From NCBI GenBank assembly GCA_025331565.1, contig JAFREQ010000017.1:4752001-4816000 (forward strand): 64,000 nt of DNA, written 5' to 3'. Shown piece by piece: positions 1 to 13,224 of this stretch (within the stretch, counting starts at the first letter, position 1; every line of letters starts with the position of its first letter). The stretch comes from Holacanthus passer (Eukaryota > Chordata > Actinopteri > Pomacanthidae). The translations under genes were made by a program, and so were the position numbers. The notes under the pieces were generated by a model. That model did not search any database and was not told where the DNA came from. It saw only the letters and a program-made list of their open reading frames with translations.

Positions 1-3000
1 CATGACACAACCATCTTTGATGGACAGTTTTGTCCAAAGCACCAGATATTATCAAAAGTGCAAATATTTTCAGCAGAACTGACAGAAGAGTTGAAACCCC
101 AACGGCCTCCACGACCCGGCAGCACAGGTTCAGGGCTGAAGAAAGACGGCCACAGCTACGGGAAGTCTAAAGCATTTAGGTTTACACGTGTCTGTCGGAC
201 CCATCTCGCCCTGTCGTCACGGAACGGATCATAAGTTTGTTGACACATATTTCATGAAATGTACCAGGCGTTGTTTGCATTTTGCGAGCAGGATAGTTAA
301 GATGCTAATTAAATGAGAAATATACTTTTTATAGACACGACTCGAAGGCAGGCAGTGGCCACCTCCGCTGTCGAAGCACGACTTTCATTTTGTCGGAAAA
401 TTAAAACCACCAAAACAAATGATAAAGTGTAATGGAAGATGACACTTCGCAGTCAGACATATTTTAATGTTCGCGTCTGTGTTCTTTGAGTTCGGCACTG
501 AAGGTGGAAAGTCGAGGTGTTGTGGTCACAGGGGAGGACGGTCATGAACAACTGACTTACATTTACGAAAGACATTTTTATTTTCAGACGGTTCTTTCCT
601 TATTTAACCGAGACCATACTGAACACTACCCCTCCACGAACTGACCTTAACCAAAATCACAAATAACAAATTCATCTCCTCTGGTGGTGTCTGAACAAAG
701 GAAAGTTAAAAACTTGTCGACCAATAAAGTCCTTCTGAAAACAGTGAGGTCTGACGATAATCCAGAATAACTGGACGTTGTTCCTGGACAGAGATTCTGG
801 GCTTTTGAGTTTTCTAAATTTGAGGTCTCAAAACACTTGGGCACATAAAAGTGCAAGGCGTGTCCGGATACTCTGACCCAGTGGAGTTAAACCAGGCCAG
901 TAATCAAACATGAGGCCTGTCTCCTCACTGATCATCATGAAGCTCTGGTAGCTCTGAGTAATTGGAGCGTGTACAGCTCTTTATTTTCTATATCAGTTCC
1001 TGTCAAACCATTTAGCTGCACTTTCCTCCGGTTCTTGTCTCCGTTTAATGTACTTCCTGTCAGCTCAACCTTTTCTCCTTCTCTCTTTCTCCAGTTCTTT
1101 CTCCACTAACTGACTGAACATCGTGTTAATGCGGACGTGCAAACAGTCACGTGTGACGACAGGCAGACATCTTGCAATCAGGTTAAAAGCAGGTGGAGGC
1201 GCCGACGGTCTGCAGTTCTCAGTGACTGTAGCTGTGACGCCTTGATTTACTCAATTCATTTTACATTTTAAACACAAGCCTGATGCTCCAGGAGAATTCC
1301 CCCGGTGCCTCCGATGGTCGGTCCAGACCTGCATGAAGATATGTTATTTTGTAATTTAGGTGAAGTGACCTTTTATCCCTGAACCTGAAAGACAAACCTT
1401 TAGCTTTTAGAAGGCAGTTGCCCACTAACACACCCAGCAGACCCAGAGCATCATGAGCAGCTGTTTCTGGTCAGTCAGTCCAGTTTTCACTGCTTTAAAT
1501 CTGATCAGTCAGAGAAAAACATGCAGGTGATCAAACTGCTAAATGCTCCATTTTCTTTACCAGTCACTTGTATGTGTTAAGGTTCAGCTTGAGCTTGAAA
1601 CGGGTCACAGTTGATGTGTTGACTTGGAACAGTTTAGCACCACGAATGAGCCATTTATATCACTGAGTAATTTCATTTAGTGTCACTATCAAAAACATCC
1701 CTTTGTGCTCACTCCAGGAAATAGTATTGTAACAGTGTTGTTTTTTTAACTCGAGACAGTAAATGTTGTCTGTCTCATGTCTTCCGTGAAATGTGTTTAG
1801 TCACATTTATCATTAGAGAGCACAGCACATTCATTTGTACAGTACGTGTTGGACGTTATTACACGACATGTCTTGTCTTTCAAAGCAGGTAAATATCTTG
1901 TGGGAAGTGACGGGACCTGCGTGGTCAAACTGTGTCTGAACTCACATGTGACGTTCTGACAAATCTCTTAGTGGCTGAAAGCTAAGAAACACATTACAAT
2001 GGAAAACTCCACTCGATCAAAAGAGTGTACGTTAGCGTGTCTGTGTGTGACATCAGAGAGGTCACTGAGAGGAAACACGCCTGACAAGTGATCAGTAAAC
2101 AAGCAAACACACACACGCGCGAGTTGGACGTCACAGCGGAAGCCGTGGACCTTCCACAACAACATTTCCATCTCGAGGTGTGTGTTCAGTAGTGAGGAGG
2201 GGTCTTTCCTTTCACTGACCTCTGTGATCACACGCTCACTCACAAAGCCCACGTCAGATAACACACAGCATCATTACAGTTGGACTAGTTGTTAAAGCCA
2301 ATGAAAGCAGCAGGTTTGATGACGCGAACGATCAGATGAACGTAAATGAAGAAGTGGGGCCTGCTTGCTTCCTCGAACAATATATGACTGAGATTTGACC
2401 TGCTGATGTGAAAGGTCACAGGGAGAAAGTGCATGAAGTAAAAGAGTTGACTGATGACTGACATGAGATAATATTCCTGAGAAATAGATAAGGAAATCTC
2501 ATCTCATCACATTAACTTTAAACTGAGTGAGTTGTATTGATACTGCACCCAGATATAAAAATCAACCCATACACCGAACTGTAATCTATCATCTCCAAAA
2601 ATAACTTAAACCTAACCATTAGCCCAAACCTATTGAACCTATTTCTAATGCTTACCCTCGACACTCGACTGAGCTCTTCCTAAAACCCCCCTGCAAACCA
2701 CCAGCACAGAACTAAACCACATGATCACTTGTTGGTTTTTCTGCATCTCACTCCTGTTGTCAGAGGATTACAGTTTGCAAAATTACTTATTGTTGTCTTG
2801 TTGATAGAGATGAAATTGATATATTTTCTGAAGATTTATTGTGTAAAAATAATAAAAAATAGACACTGTTCCCTGATGAGCAGTTTGTCTGAATCTATGA
2901 GCTCAGTTTGCTGAACATTGCACAATTTTGTTTTGCTTAACAAGGATAATGATAAGCCCCAAAGGTTCAGTCAAAAGCGACAGAGAACATCATCATTTTT

Positions 3001-3059
3001 AAGGTGGTTTATTTTTAATTTTAAGGTGGATGAATTTTTAAGGTGGTAGTCAAGTCATA

Positions 3060-3560
3060 TATATCTCCTGGGTGTTTGCTCCAGCTCTGTGGTATGTAAT
3101 GACTAACTGCTGCTTCTCCATGTTCAGTCTGGGAACAGTTCACAGAGGGGTCATATGGTCCATGATGTAAATTGGTCCTAGCCCACATACAGATTTACAG
3201 ATAAGCAGCAGTGCTACATTAGTATTAGTCTAAGACTCACTGGAAGCCAGTGCAGAAACCTGTGAATTAGTAAGACGTGTTGACTTTTCTTCATCTATGA
3301 TTTTAAGAGGAAAGCTTGCAGACTTTACCATCGATTAGATGTGGACAGTGACGTTTGTAGCTCAGAGTCAATGATTACACAAAGATTTCTGACTTGGTTT
3401 TTAGTTGTTAAAGACAGAAAATCCAGATAAATACTCACTGTTTCTTCTTTTGCACCAAGGAAAAGTCCGTTTTGTTTTTAGCTAAAGGAAGTCCGAGCTT
3501 GTCCAAATTATTGATGAGTTCATAGATTCTAGAAAAACACACCAGGGACTTTTGAAGGAA
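3060..3560 (+). repeat. Decayed interspersed repeat fossil
   Basis: This diverged segment contains the phrase CTGGAAGCCAGTGCAGAAAC near 3240 and a later part around 3380 (TTTCTGACTTGG) in the order I remember from a widespread teleost dispersed repeat. No intact ORF or terminal repeat is visible. Class (non-LTR tail versus other) cannot be settled by eye. Boundaries are approximate. Confidence 0.45.
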
Positions 3561-4572
3561 CTGACACACAAATTCAATTGATAAGTTTTCATCTTAACAA
3601 ATAAGCAAAATTTCCAAAAAATTGGATTATTCCTTTAAGACACATGGTTTTGCACACTAGTAAAGAACACTCTCTCACATGAACACACACACACACACGC
3701 ACGCACATACACACACACACACCAGTTATGGGCTGGTGGCTGTAATTTGTTTGATGTTCTCGGCATCATATGTTGTCTCTCTTCCTCTTTTTTGAGGTAA
3801 TAATAAATCAAGATCAACCAAATTCAAGCACAATTCATTGTAAAATACAAACATGCACACACACAGACACAAAACCACACGTTTCAGCAGAAACACAGTG
3901 AAGTCGACTCTGCAGGCAGCTCCCGTGTGTCGTCCACTGCTCATTTATCTCACTTCTTCATTTTGCATCTGAGGCTGCACATGCACCAGGTGCAGCCCGC
4001 AGCCTCTGTACGGCTACAGGTCTGAAACTAGCGTTGCACCATATTCAACAGCAACCCCCAACTGCAATTCAGTAGCACAAGCCACATCTGACAAGACGAG
4101 TCAGGCTTTACTGTAAGAGGAGGAAGATCCTGACATGAGCTTAGTCAAGTCTGAGCCAATTCTCAATCCAGAGCAAATCAGCCCTGCTCCAAAGAACTAT
4201 CACACGTTTCAACCAGTTAAACTCCCTTAAACCGTGTGTAAACATCAACCATCGATTGCTCCATTGGTCTGCTGCTCTAAAAATGTCAAATTTTGCAACT
4301 TCTCCTCATTTTTCCTCATCCTGTTTTTGACACCTTGTCAGAAGCCGCTGGACCAATTGTCCAAGGGTCAGGATCATCTACGGACTCTGCTGATTGTAAG
4401 CTGTCAAAGAAATTTCCATATGTTAATCAATTTTGACAAGCCAATCATTTTTTTATCAAAAAGGGTAATTTTCATAAAATCTGGCTATATTTCAAAATGT
4501 TTTTCTCTCATCTTTAGTAACAGACTACGAATTTCCTCCCCGAACAAAAAAAGAAAAGAAGAAGAAGAAAAA

Positions 4573-5060
4573 AAGATCTGGTCAGATGAGTCATCCTTCA
4601 CCATGTTCTCCACAAGTGAGAAAGGGCATGCGTGACGTCCTCCAATAGATCGGTACAGGCCTGAATGCTCGACGCCCACAGTCAGGAGATCTGGTCTGAG
4701 ATCTGCTGTGGTTTGGCTCCACTTGTCCCAAATCAATCCAAAGTTGCTCTGAGTGATCACCTTTATCCTGCGATGAAACATGTCCGTCCTGATGGGAGGG
4801 GTCTTTTCCAGGATGGCAAAGCCCCCGTCCATCGGGCGCAGAGCGGTTCACATGCTATGACCGTCGCAGTCGCCAGATCTCAACCAAACTGAGCACCTAT
4901 GGGAGAGTTTGGAGCCACGTGACAGCGCTCCACAACATTATCATCAAAACAGCAAATCATCCCTCCAGAGCTCACAGACTTGGAGCTCTGAGGCGGTTCT
5001 GGTTGCACGCGGTGACCCAACACCTGACTAAGACACTTCCTGTGGTTTTTCCTTTCATTT
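4573..5060 (+). pseudogene. Dead Tc1/mariner-like transposase relic
   Basis: The C-terminal half of a Tc1-type DDE transposase can be read in pieces. WSDESSF (first catalytic Asp) starts near 4579, FQDGKAPVHRA (second Asp) lies near 4806-4838 in another frame, and PSQSPDLNQTEHLW (catalytic Glu region) lies near 4863-4902. A terminal GDPTPD-stop at about 5011-5031 matches the usual C-terminus. Several in-frame stops and at least two frame changes make it non-functional. The tail after the stop (CTTCCTGTGG...) resembles Tc1 3' sequence. Terminal inverted repeats were not found. It sits in the map4k1 intron, antisense to the host gene. Confidence 0.8.
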
Positions 5061-5510
5061 GTCATCTGTAGCTTCTGTTAGTCATGACCTTTTCCCTGAT
5101 GCATACGGGGGATCCAACAAAGGTGAGCAAATACATCTGGTGCAGTGAAAGTGAGATAATAAAACACATCAAAAAATCCCTAAAATTAAACTTTGGTCCA
5201 GACTGAAATATCAATATATAATATAACAACTGGAAGGATTGACATTTTGCACAGACGGTCCTGCTCCCCTTGGGATGAACTGTAATAACAACGAGAATAA
5301 TTATATTTGCACAAGTAAAGGCTGCAAATGAATCAGTGAGCTCCAGCCTCCTTTCATTCCCTCAGAGGTTTGCTGTCTTTAAGCTGATCAACCCTTTTTG
5401 AACTCAACTATAATTTGGAGATCCTTTAACTTTTCATCCAGCACCATCATCAGGTCGAAATTTTAATTCGTCTAATACTTTGATTTATGACCAAATATCT
5501 ACTAAGTATG

Positions 5511-5554
5511 TTAGTAACTTAGTTAGTTATTTGGTTAGTTAGTTAGTTAGTTAT
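5511..5554 (+). repeat. (TTAG)n short tandem repeat
   Basis: A run of TTAG/GTTA units with a few interruptions lies in the map4k1 intron. It is cleanest from 5534 to 5554. Confidence 0.85.
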
Positions 5555-6352
5555 CCTCACCCTCAGCTGTACCTTGTGTTTAATGCTAACATTAACCCTA
5601 ACACACTTCATGAAGAGGGTGATCATGATTAATCTGTTGTCACAATGAACAGCCTGAACTCAATTCACCTTCAGTTGAAACAGAAACTCGGTTACTGTTC
5701 GTCCGCCCGTTGCTGTTGTTGTCCAGCAGGTAAAACCAGCTGCTATTTCCAGCTCGACGGTGAACGGTTAAAGAAAGCAGAAATGCTGTTTGGGTGGATG
5801 CCACCATGTCTGTGCTGATGACTGTGGTTCACACTGACAAATAGAAATAAATACAACCATGAATTACTTGACTTACTCGTCCAACTGCTCCTATTTTCGT
5901 TTTTTTTCTGTCATAAACTATTTCACGATTGCTTTAATTTCATAACTTTTTGTGTAATGTTGTGTTATTTGAAACTCATGGATCCGTTGACTGAAGCTCT
6001 CGTCAAAACTGTCATAAAGTATTAAATCTGTTTTCCTACTCTGTGCCGCTGGTCGATATGACGCACTAGTGCTTCATTAATACTTTATACAGTGGCTATA
6101 GTAGAGGAAAACAAAATGCAGCCAAAATACAGCACGACACAAATTGGACTCATCCCGCCAGTCAGTTCCTGCCATAATGTCAGCGTCCACTCGTCTCACT
6201 CATCTTCCTGCAGGAGCCGCTCGGTCGTATGAGTTTCTTTTCATGTGTCTGACCCTCGATCCGTCCACAGCTAAAGACTGAAAACGACCTCCCGCTGCTG
6301 CACGATTAAAAACAGACCTTTTGGTATAAATAGGTCATCTCTATCATGGTCA

Positions 6353-6353
<1 letters not shown>

Positions 6354-6406
<53 letters not shown>
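6354..6406 (+). repeat. (CA)26 microsatellite
   Basis: An uninterrupted CA dinucleotide tract of 53 bases. The overlapping open reading frames encode only His-Thr or Cys-Val repeats and are not genes. Confidence 0.97.
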
Positions 6407-6409
<3 letters not shown>

Positions 6410-9400
6410 TGAAGCCCTACTTTCTCACTGCTGCTGATGGTGCAGAAGTGCTGCATTTGCAGGCCGACCTCTGCTTCGCCGTGAGCATAGCAACACGTAG
6501 TCGAACACATGTACTCGAGTGCGTGTACATGTGTGTGTGGGTGTGATTATATCTGAATGTTGGTGTGTGTGTCCACATGTGAAGGAAGGACAGCTATGCA
6601 AATCTGTCTCTCAGTAAAACAGAACATGGTCTACTGACCTGATTAGAGGAAGTGTGTTCACTCTACAGCCAACCTGCTTTGCATCAGCTACATTTACCCT
6701 TTACTGCTTTTTACTGTAATGACAACGCCATCGTCTGTATGATGGTCTGGGCCTCAAACTGCAGCAGTAAACTGTTTGTGGCCACCAGTGAAATTACATA
6801 CTGCCCCTTACCATCATGGTATAATGGGACATAAATAACTAATATGTGACATCAGGTGTTTGTCACCTGGTTATGTTTTAAAATGATGGAAACATGGAAA
6901 AAAAAAAGTCCTCCCCCACAAAAACAAATATGCTGCATTTCTACACCACAGAACCTCTGGGATTATGTCAAGAAACAGCCACCGGCACTAAATTAGATTA
7001 GTTAGACCGAGGGTGTATGGTTGCAGGATACTCAACCATCATCAAGGTCAAACAAGGACAAACTATTCTTATAAATGAAAAAGTCTTACAAAACATCTCA
7101 ACATGATTTGGACAATTAAACAATGTTAAACCTGAGTGTTGCTATTTTCAGTCCTCACACGGCATCTTCACAGTCTAACTGCAGCAAAGTGCAGTTTGGA
7201 TGAATGAAACTGTCGTAAAACAACTGTCTAATTTCACTCCCGCCTGTTTGTTTCACACACAGATTCTAGTGGTGAATATACTTTACAGCAAAACCGGCAT
7301 ATTTCCTTGTAATGTCAACTCCATGAAGCATAAAGTATAAAGCAGGTCATTTCAAAATACATGATCTCAAATCAAGGACTATTTTGATGCACAACTCAGA
7401 AGGTGACTTTTGCTCCTCAAGGCATAAAGGGCCATTTCACTCAAATGCAAAACCATCTCTTAGAGTCAACCTGCACCTCTCATTTACCCTGTATGAGAAA
7501 ACGAGAGAGAGTCTGCTGTTGTGTCCGACGGCTGAATTGTCCGATGTTAAGTTCCAGTGAACTGATAAAAAAAGTGAGTAAACCCTGTGTTGCACTTTAA
7601 AAAAGGTGGATTAACTGTGTTTGTGTGTGTTTACTGTCCACTACATCCCTAACAGCCGTGTTCCACCTCAAAGAGACGACTCTTTGATTCGGCTCCTTCA
7701 CAAACGTCCCGTCTCCACAGTCGAATCCTGTCCGACCAGCGAGACGATGTTTAGTGGGCAGGCTGCTAAAGTTCAGTCACACATGCAAAGCAGTCGGGCG
7801 TTATACGACTTTGCTCCCTCCACAGTCACAGTGAACCGTCCTCACGCTGCCAGCGAACTCAAACTCTCAACTGTAACAACTTACTTCACTTTTCCATACA
7901 TGCTTGTTTCAGGTGTGACTGGCTCTGTGGAAAGTACCAGAGAATCCTGAGAAGACTGTTCACCCACACGAGGGGCCTCATGTTCAGTTCACTGCCCTTG
8001 AAGTAACATAAAGGCACGACTGACTATGAACTAACGGTCAATTCAATTCACTTTTTACATCTGACACTCTGCACTTCTCTTCAGTGTCTGTGGAGTCGCT
8101 TGATGATGGATGAAATATCTAAAACCAACATAACATTACTTTGAAATATACTTAATGAGGAAAACATTAAAAAGGTTCAAAATGTTTCATAATCTGAAAG
8201 CAGCTCTTTTTATGACTCGATCCCAAATGGAAACTGTAATTAAATTCACACAAAAACATTACAATTGTGTCACTGATGAGGTTTTCATCATTTTGTGCAA
8301 AGCAGAGTTTTTGTTCAGCGCGTTTTCCTGTGCAGCAGCTCCTGTTGCACAGGACACATAAGATAAGATAAACCTTTGCAAAATACAAGTTTAGCTGTGC
8401 AGTTAAAGGAGGCACCGCTTTTCTCCTGCAATTAATTTACATACTGCGTGAAGAGTAACGGAATAAACAAAACTTGGAATCCAATCTTATGCAATCTTAT
8501 GTCAAACTACCCAAGAATGTGGTTTCAATCTGAAACAGCAGATTCGGTGGATTTCTGATGATACAGTCTTATAAAAGTTAATTTGGGATTCGCTCGTTGC
8601 TTCCTGCTCCTCAGAACTTGTCTACTAGTTTACCTGAAGGACTATGATCCTATTAGAAGATCAGTTCATCCAAATTACAAAAAAATATTTTCTCATTTAT
8701 CTCCTGTGGTATCGACACATGCATACGCTTTGGTTTTATGTGCCAAAGCTTTGACATATCGTTAACAAAAATCTTCTAAAAGGTTCAGATGAAAACTGTC
8801 GGTGAGATCTGTGAATTTCCCAGAGGAACAGAGAAAATGTGTCTGTCAGGTCAAGTTGCATTAAAGTTTTCAAATGCATTTGTTCAACGCTTTGAGCCTA
8901 AAAAACTCCATTCACTTCCACTGTGATGAGGTGGCAGCAGATGTTTCAGAGGTGGACACGTCGAAACCTCAATGAATAAGACTTAGACTTATTACATAGC
9001 ACGTGCAGATAACATTAATGGTAAGTGGGACAATATGTTCCTTTGCAGTTTGGATGAAGTGACCCTTTAATCTTTATGATCTGTAACTGTGGACAGACAG
9101 AGGCTTCAGTACACAGCTCCACATGAAGATGAGAGTGGCTCCATGAACTGTGTGAAATGATGTGGTTAACACTGAGCTTTGACATTTCATCTTGAACTTT
9201 GCAGGATGTCGTAGATATCAGTGTATCTAAAGCAGATAATAGATGTATGTACTTCAGAACTCACAGAACTTGTTATGAAGCCAGTTCTCATTCAACATCC
9301 AGACGGAGCAGCTCCAAGCCTTGTTCATAAAAGTTGTGTTAACTTGAGCGCTGACTCAACAAGTTTGAGAATCATCATATTTTGCATGTTATGAATAAAG

Positions 9401-10202
9401 GTTTAGTTTTTAAAAAAGACCTTGGCAAACTAAAACCTGAGCCAAGAATAAAAATAAAATCACATGAAAAGGATCAGTCATCCAATCAGGGAGTTTGATC
9501 CCATCTGAACCAAGCTGAATCTCAAATAGTCTCAAATATTGTAGTTGTAGTAATAGTTTTTACACGACTGAAAATATGACACTGACAATATATGACAATA
9601 TGACACTTTGAAGCAGTTCGATCACAGTCCAGACTTTAGAGCGACTTCTCTTTCAGTTGGAGTAACATTGTCAAAAAAAGCTATCAGCTATTTACAAGAA
9701 TACTTTCACTTCTTGTAAAACCACTTCCTCCAGCAGGGCAGGAGGCTGCACTGAAGTTGTGACTGCAATCGACCAATGAAACTAAATCACACCTTAATTT
9801 CCTTCCAAACTCATCAACACATTCCCAGTGAGCAAGAAACCTTTTATTCAGCCCTGAGAAACTGAACATCTAATGCAGAGCGTGTGTTGTAGTTTGCCCT
9901 GTGAAGGGATGCAGATGCGTGAGCGGCCGAGCAGAAGTCAGACATGCTTGACTTGAGATGCCAGCAGCCGAACATCCCCTTCACACTGATGACTTTACTC
10001 TGGTCTGCAGCCTGTCATTTGTATTTGATCTTATAATAAACCATGTTCTTCTCTCAGACTAAAGAAACCTTTCTCGTTCAAAGATTTTTCAGATGTTTCA
10101 AGAAAAATAAGATTTTTTACATGTGTCACAAACTCAAATGACTTTCTTATATAAAGTGAAACTCGACTGATCTGACAGAGTTTGAAAGCTGGAGGCTCTG
10201 AC

Positions 10203-10310
10203 CTTATAAACTTCTCCATAAGTTCCTCCTCCGACTCTCAGCAGGATCTCAAAGTCATCCTGAGGGTTCCTGGTGGAGATATCCAGAGCTGCCCTGTGCT
10301 GGAAATCCAT
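10203..10310 (-). CDS. map4k1: MAP4K1 (HPK1), first coding exon
   Basis: First coding exon of a germinal-centre-kinase family MAP4K. Reading the minus strand from the ATG at 10310, it encodes 36 residues ending in VGGGTYGEVYK. This is the glycine-rich ATP-binding loop (GxGxxG-x-V) that opens the kinase domain, preceded by the DISTRNPQDDFEIL segment typical of MAP4K N-termini. The exon ends in phase 0 at a GTCAGA donor (10202-10201). The family are Ser/Thr kinases feeding JNK signalling; MAP4K1 acts in blood cells downstream of antigen receptors. Assignment to MAP4K1 rather than MAP4K2 or MAP4K3 rests on its divergent position next to eif3k, as in mammals. The frame is open upstream, but upstream codons look like 5'UTR with CA repeats, and the chosen ATG gives the family-like start. 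The rest of the gene lies outside the window. Confidence 0.85.
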
Positions 10311-10872
10311 TTTGATGTTTATGGTACTAATAATCTTCCCCAGGCATTTCACACACACTCTCTCTCTCACACACACACACACTCACACACTCAGTGGCAT
10401 CTACATCTACAGACTACAAAACTGATCAACTCTCAGAAGAATGAGCTGCTGAGAAAAGACACTCGCTCGGTCTCTTGTGTCGTTCAGCTGCTGCCTCAAA
10501 CGCACACTCACACACACCTTCCTGTTTCTGTCACTGTCGGTCGTCCCGACCTCTGTCACTCCCTCCCTCCATCTCTCACACCTTCCTCTCAAGCATTTTT
10601 TCTCAGCTCATTTGCATAATCCAATTCTGTTTCCTGTTGGGTGTGTGTGCATGTGAGGTAGACAGAGACACACTCTGGAGGGTTTTCTTGAATGTCGATG
10701 TCAATTTGGGTGTTTGATGTTTTTGTAACGTGTGTGTTTTTGTGTTTGTAAGGATCAACATGCAAAAACAATTGAAAGATCTTTGAAGATGAAGAAATTG
10801 TGCCAGTTATCACCTTCTAAAGAGTTAAGATTAGGACTAAAGGTTAAAATCCTCACAAGGGCAAAACAAAGA

Positions 10873-10895
10873 TGTGTGTGTGTGTGTGTGTGTGT
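10873..10895 (+). repeat. (TG)n microsatellite
   Basis: A short GT/TG dinucleotide run upstream of map4k1. A second run lies about 110 bases further on. Confidence 0.95.
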
Positions 10896-11003
10896 ATACA
10901 CTTGGGAACTTGCCTACATGTGTTGCTTGTAGCTGATTAATGGCAGTTGTGCTGTTTGGGGTTTTCAGCGTAAGTTTCAGTCTCATCTTCACGCCTACTG
11001 AAA

Positions 11004-11032
<29 letters not shown>
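11004..11032 (+). repeat. (TG)n microsatellite
   Basis: A second uninterrupted TG tract in the map4k1 upstream region, 29 bases long. Confidence 0.95.
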
Positions 11033-11034
<2 letters not shown>

Positions 11035-11614
11035 CTTGCAGCTCTGCAACAAGAGTCACTCGTGCTTGGAGCTCCCTGTCAGCTTCCTGTTCAGAAGCAT
11101 TTCTCCGCAGATAAATAAGGGGCACCGTTACATCCTGTTAACAGGTTCAAATCTGTGTTTGCTCTGAAAATTCTTCATTAACTATTTATTGTATTTAAAT
11201 TACTTACTTACCCTGAAATACAAATCAATGATATTTGTTGGAGACACCTATGAACACAGCTGATTGGCTGGGTGGGAGGGAGCTGGGACACACGCAGCAG
11301 CAGCAGGACACTGAATCTTACCAGTTTTCACCTGTTGAAGAGAAGCACAGTCGTGTAAAAACAGAGACGAGCGGCTGCTCCATGAGACCGACTCTGCTGG
11401 AACAAAACTGGGATGGTTTCGAGCTGAAACGTGTCGTTTGTCCACAACAAATAAGACTATTTATCTGTGAGTGTTTGCCTGTGCAGCTGTTTCACTGTCG
11501 TCTCTCCTGAAGACATTTATATTGTCTCACCTCTTCACCTCCACACGAGTGACCAATCACAGCGTGAGGAGAGGGAGCATCGACGCTGTTCAACAACCAA
11601 CAAGCAGTTCTGAA

Positions 11615-11993
11615 GAAGTATAAACGTAAATGCTAATGTTAGCATGCTAACATGCCCACAAAGACAATAATGTTTAATAATGTTCACTAAACACAACGTC
11701 CAGCCGAGGCTGATGGGAACATGATTCACTTTGCAGGTTCAACATTGGAAAAACTCAAATGTTGACCTGATGATGGCGCTAGATGGACAGTCAGATGATC
11801 ACCAAGGTTATTACAGTTCATCTTAAGGGGGACAGGAATGTGTGATGGCCGTCCATCCAATAGTGTGAACCTCATGGTGGCGCTAGAGGAAGAGTCAGGG
11901 CCTCACCAGTCAGTGGGATTCATCGTCTGGGGACCGTGAATCTCTGTGGTTAAAATAGCAAAGTGTTGGACCGACAGACGGACAGACGGATCT
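11615..11993 (+). repeat. Teleost interspersed repeat (GATGGCGCTAGAT family)
   Basis: The order of landmarks matches a repeat I recognise from many teleost genomic sequences: GCTAATGTTAGCATGCTAAC near 11632, GAGGCTGATGGGAACATGAT near 11705, GATGATGGCGCTAGATG near 11769, a second GGTGGCGCTAGAGG half near 11876, and a closing ACCGACAGACGGACAGACGG at about 11971-11990. It is diverged and non-coding. Family name and class cannot be assigned without a repeat library. Confidence 0.75.
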
Positions 11994-13224
11994 GCTGGCT
12001 GAAATATGTTAAAGAATAAAAATCATGTTCACTGTCTCGCATGAAGTCAATAAACACACTGACAATATTTTCTCAATGACTTCCTGATTTTTTTTCTTGG
12101 TTGGTTGTTTTATTTTTGCAGCACGTTGCTGCTGCAGGATGTTCAAAGTTTCATTTCATCTCATCTCGTTAAGAGACACAAAGACAGATGCAAACCCTTG
12201 AATTGTACTTAACTCATCGTGGAACGAACCGTCGGATCTAAAAAGAGCCGCTGTGACATTATGATGCAAAGGAAAATAAAGCAGCTGAATATTATTGGTT
12301 AAAGAGTTTCATGTAAGAACACATTGAAGGAAAGACAACATCTGTCTTGGCATCATATCATGATACCGTCTTCATCATTTGACATTTATCCGTTCTCTTC
12401 ACCCTGAGGTCTGAAGGCTGCCTGCCCACAGTCTCACTTCTGCCACGTGGTTCTCAAACACCCACATGTGACAGACACACAACACAGGCCAGTTAACCAC
12501 AGATAACTGCCTCAGCCTCGACTCGGCCGCGAGTGCAGGACCGACGAGGGTACGAATAAAGAACAAACCATCTGTCACAGCTCAAAGGATGAAGGATGAA
12601 ACAGTCGGATGGAGTTTGCATTTCGTCTGTTTGAGTCTCACACCGCTGATGTTAAACATGCAGCTCAGGTGAACCAGAAACGAAAATCGTCTGCAGGTTT
12701 AAATGTGAGCAAAACAAACTGTGACAAACGTTGATCGAGCTCTCAGGAGCAGGGTGGGGCTGTCAGGTGATGTTAGCCTAGTGGTCACACTCAGTACTGC
12801 AGGGTGGTGTGAGCCACACTGAAAATACTTTTCCTCGTTACAGAAGAAACGGCTGTAAAAGGGTCAATGAATTTTGTTTTGACACAAATATGAAATCAGT
12901 CCAGTAAAACTTGGAAGAGCTGCACCATGAAACTATTTTCATATCATTAATGCGTGGGGGGAGCCCACAGGAAGTCAGCTCAAACAGCTCTGAGCCAAAA
13001 AACACAGACACTCATGGACAAACTTTTTCAGAGTCTGCACAGAAAATAAATGCAGTACCATCTTTTATCCAGTTTCTCTTCATATCCAGCTGGTGACCTG
13101 CACACTGCCTCCTGCCCAGTGCATGCTGGGATAGCCCCCATGCTATATTACATTATGTTTAGGTCACCTCATGTTACTTTACAATATAAACTAACAACTA
13201 CTTTCATTATCAGTGAATCTGCCA

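Larger units (their letters stand above)
1..10202 (-). other. map4k1: map4k1 intron 1 (partial, runs off left edge)
   Basis: This stretch lies downstream, on the minus strand, of the only map4k1 exon seen. I looked on the minus strand for later kinase exons (catalytic-loop HRD, DFG and GTPYW motifs) and found none, so I infer that it is all first intron. It contains a repeat fossil at 3060-3560, a Tc1-like relic at 4573-5060, a TTAG run at 5511-5554 and a CA microsatellite at 6354-6406. In the remainder (1-3059, 3561-4572, 5062-6353, 6407-10202) I see only short chance ORFs. If exons 2 onward are unusually diverged they could have been missed. Confidence 0.6.

Noticed and set aside
4234..4635. 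133-codon frame overlapping the start of the Tc1 relic
   Set aside because: Only its last part matches transposase (WSDESSF). The first part has no family features, so it is not a separate gene.
5572..5610. CCCTAA-like words suggesting an interstitial telomere repeat
   Set aside because: Only one or two isolated TAACCCTAAC words, with no tandem array.
6271..6546. Open frames over CA/GT microsatellites (here and near 10.3-11.1, 20.4, 24.4, 30.1, 50.6, 57.6-58.3 and 59.6 kb)
   Set aside because: They encode only alternating His-Thr or Cys-Val repeats caused by dinucleotide tracts; not genes.
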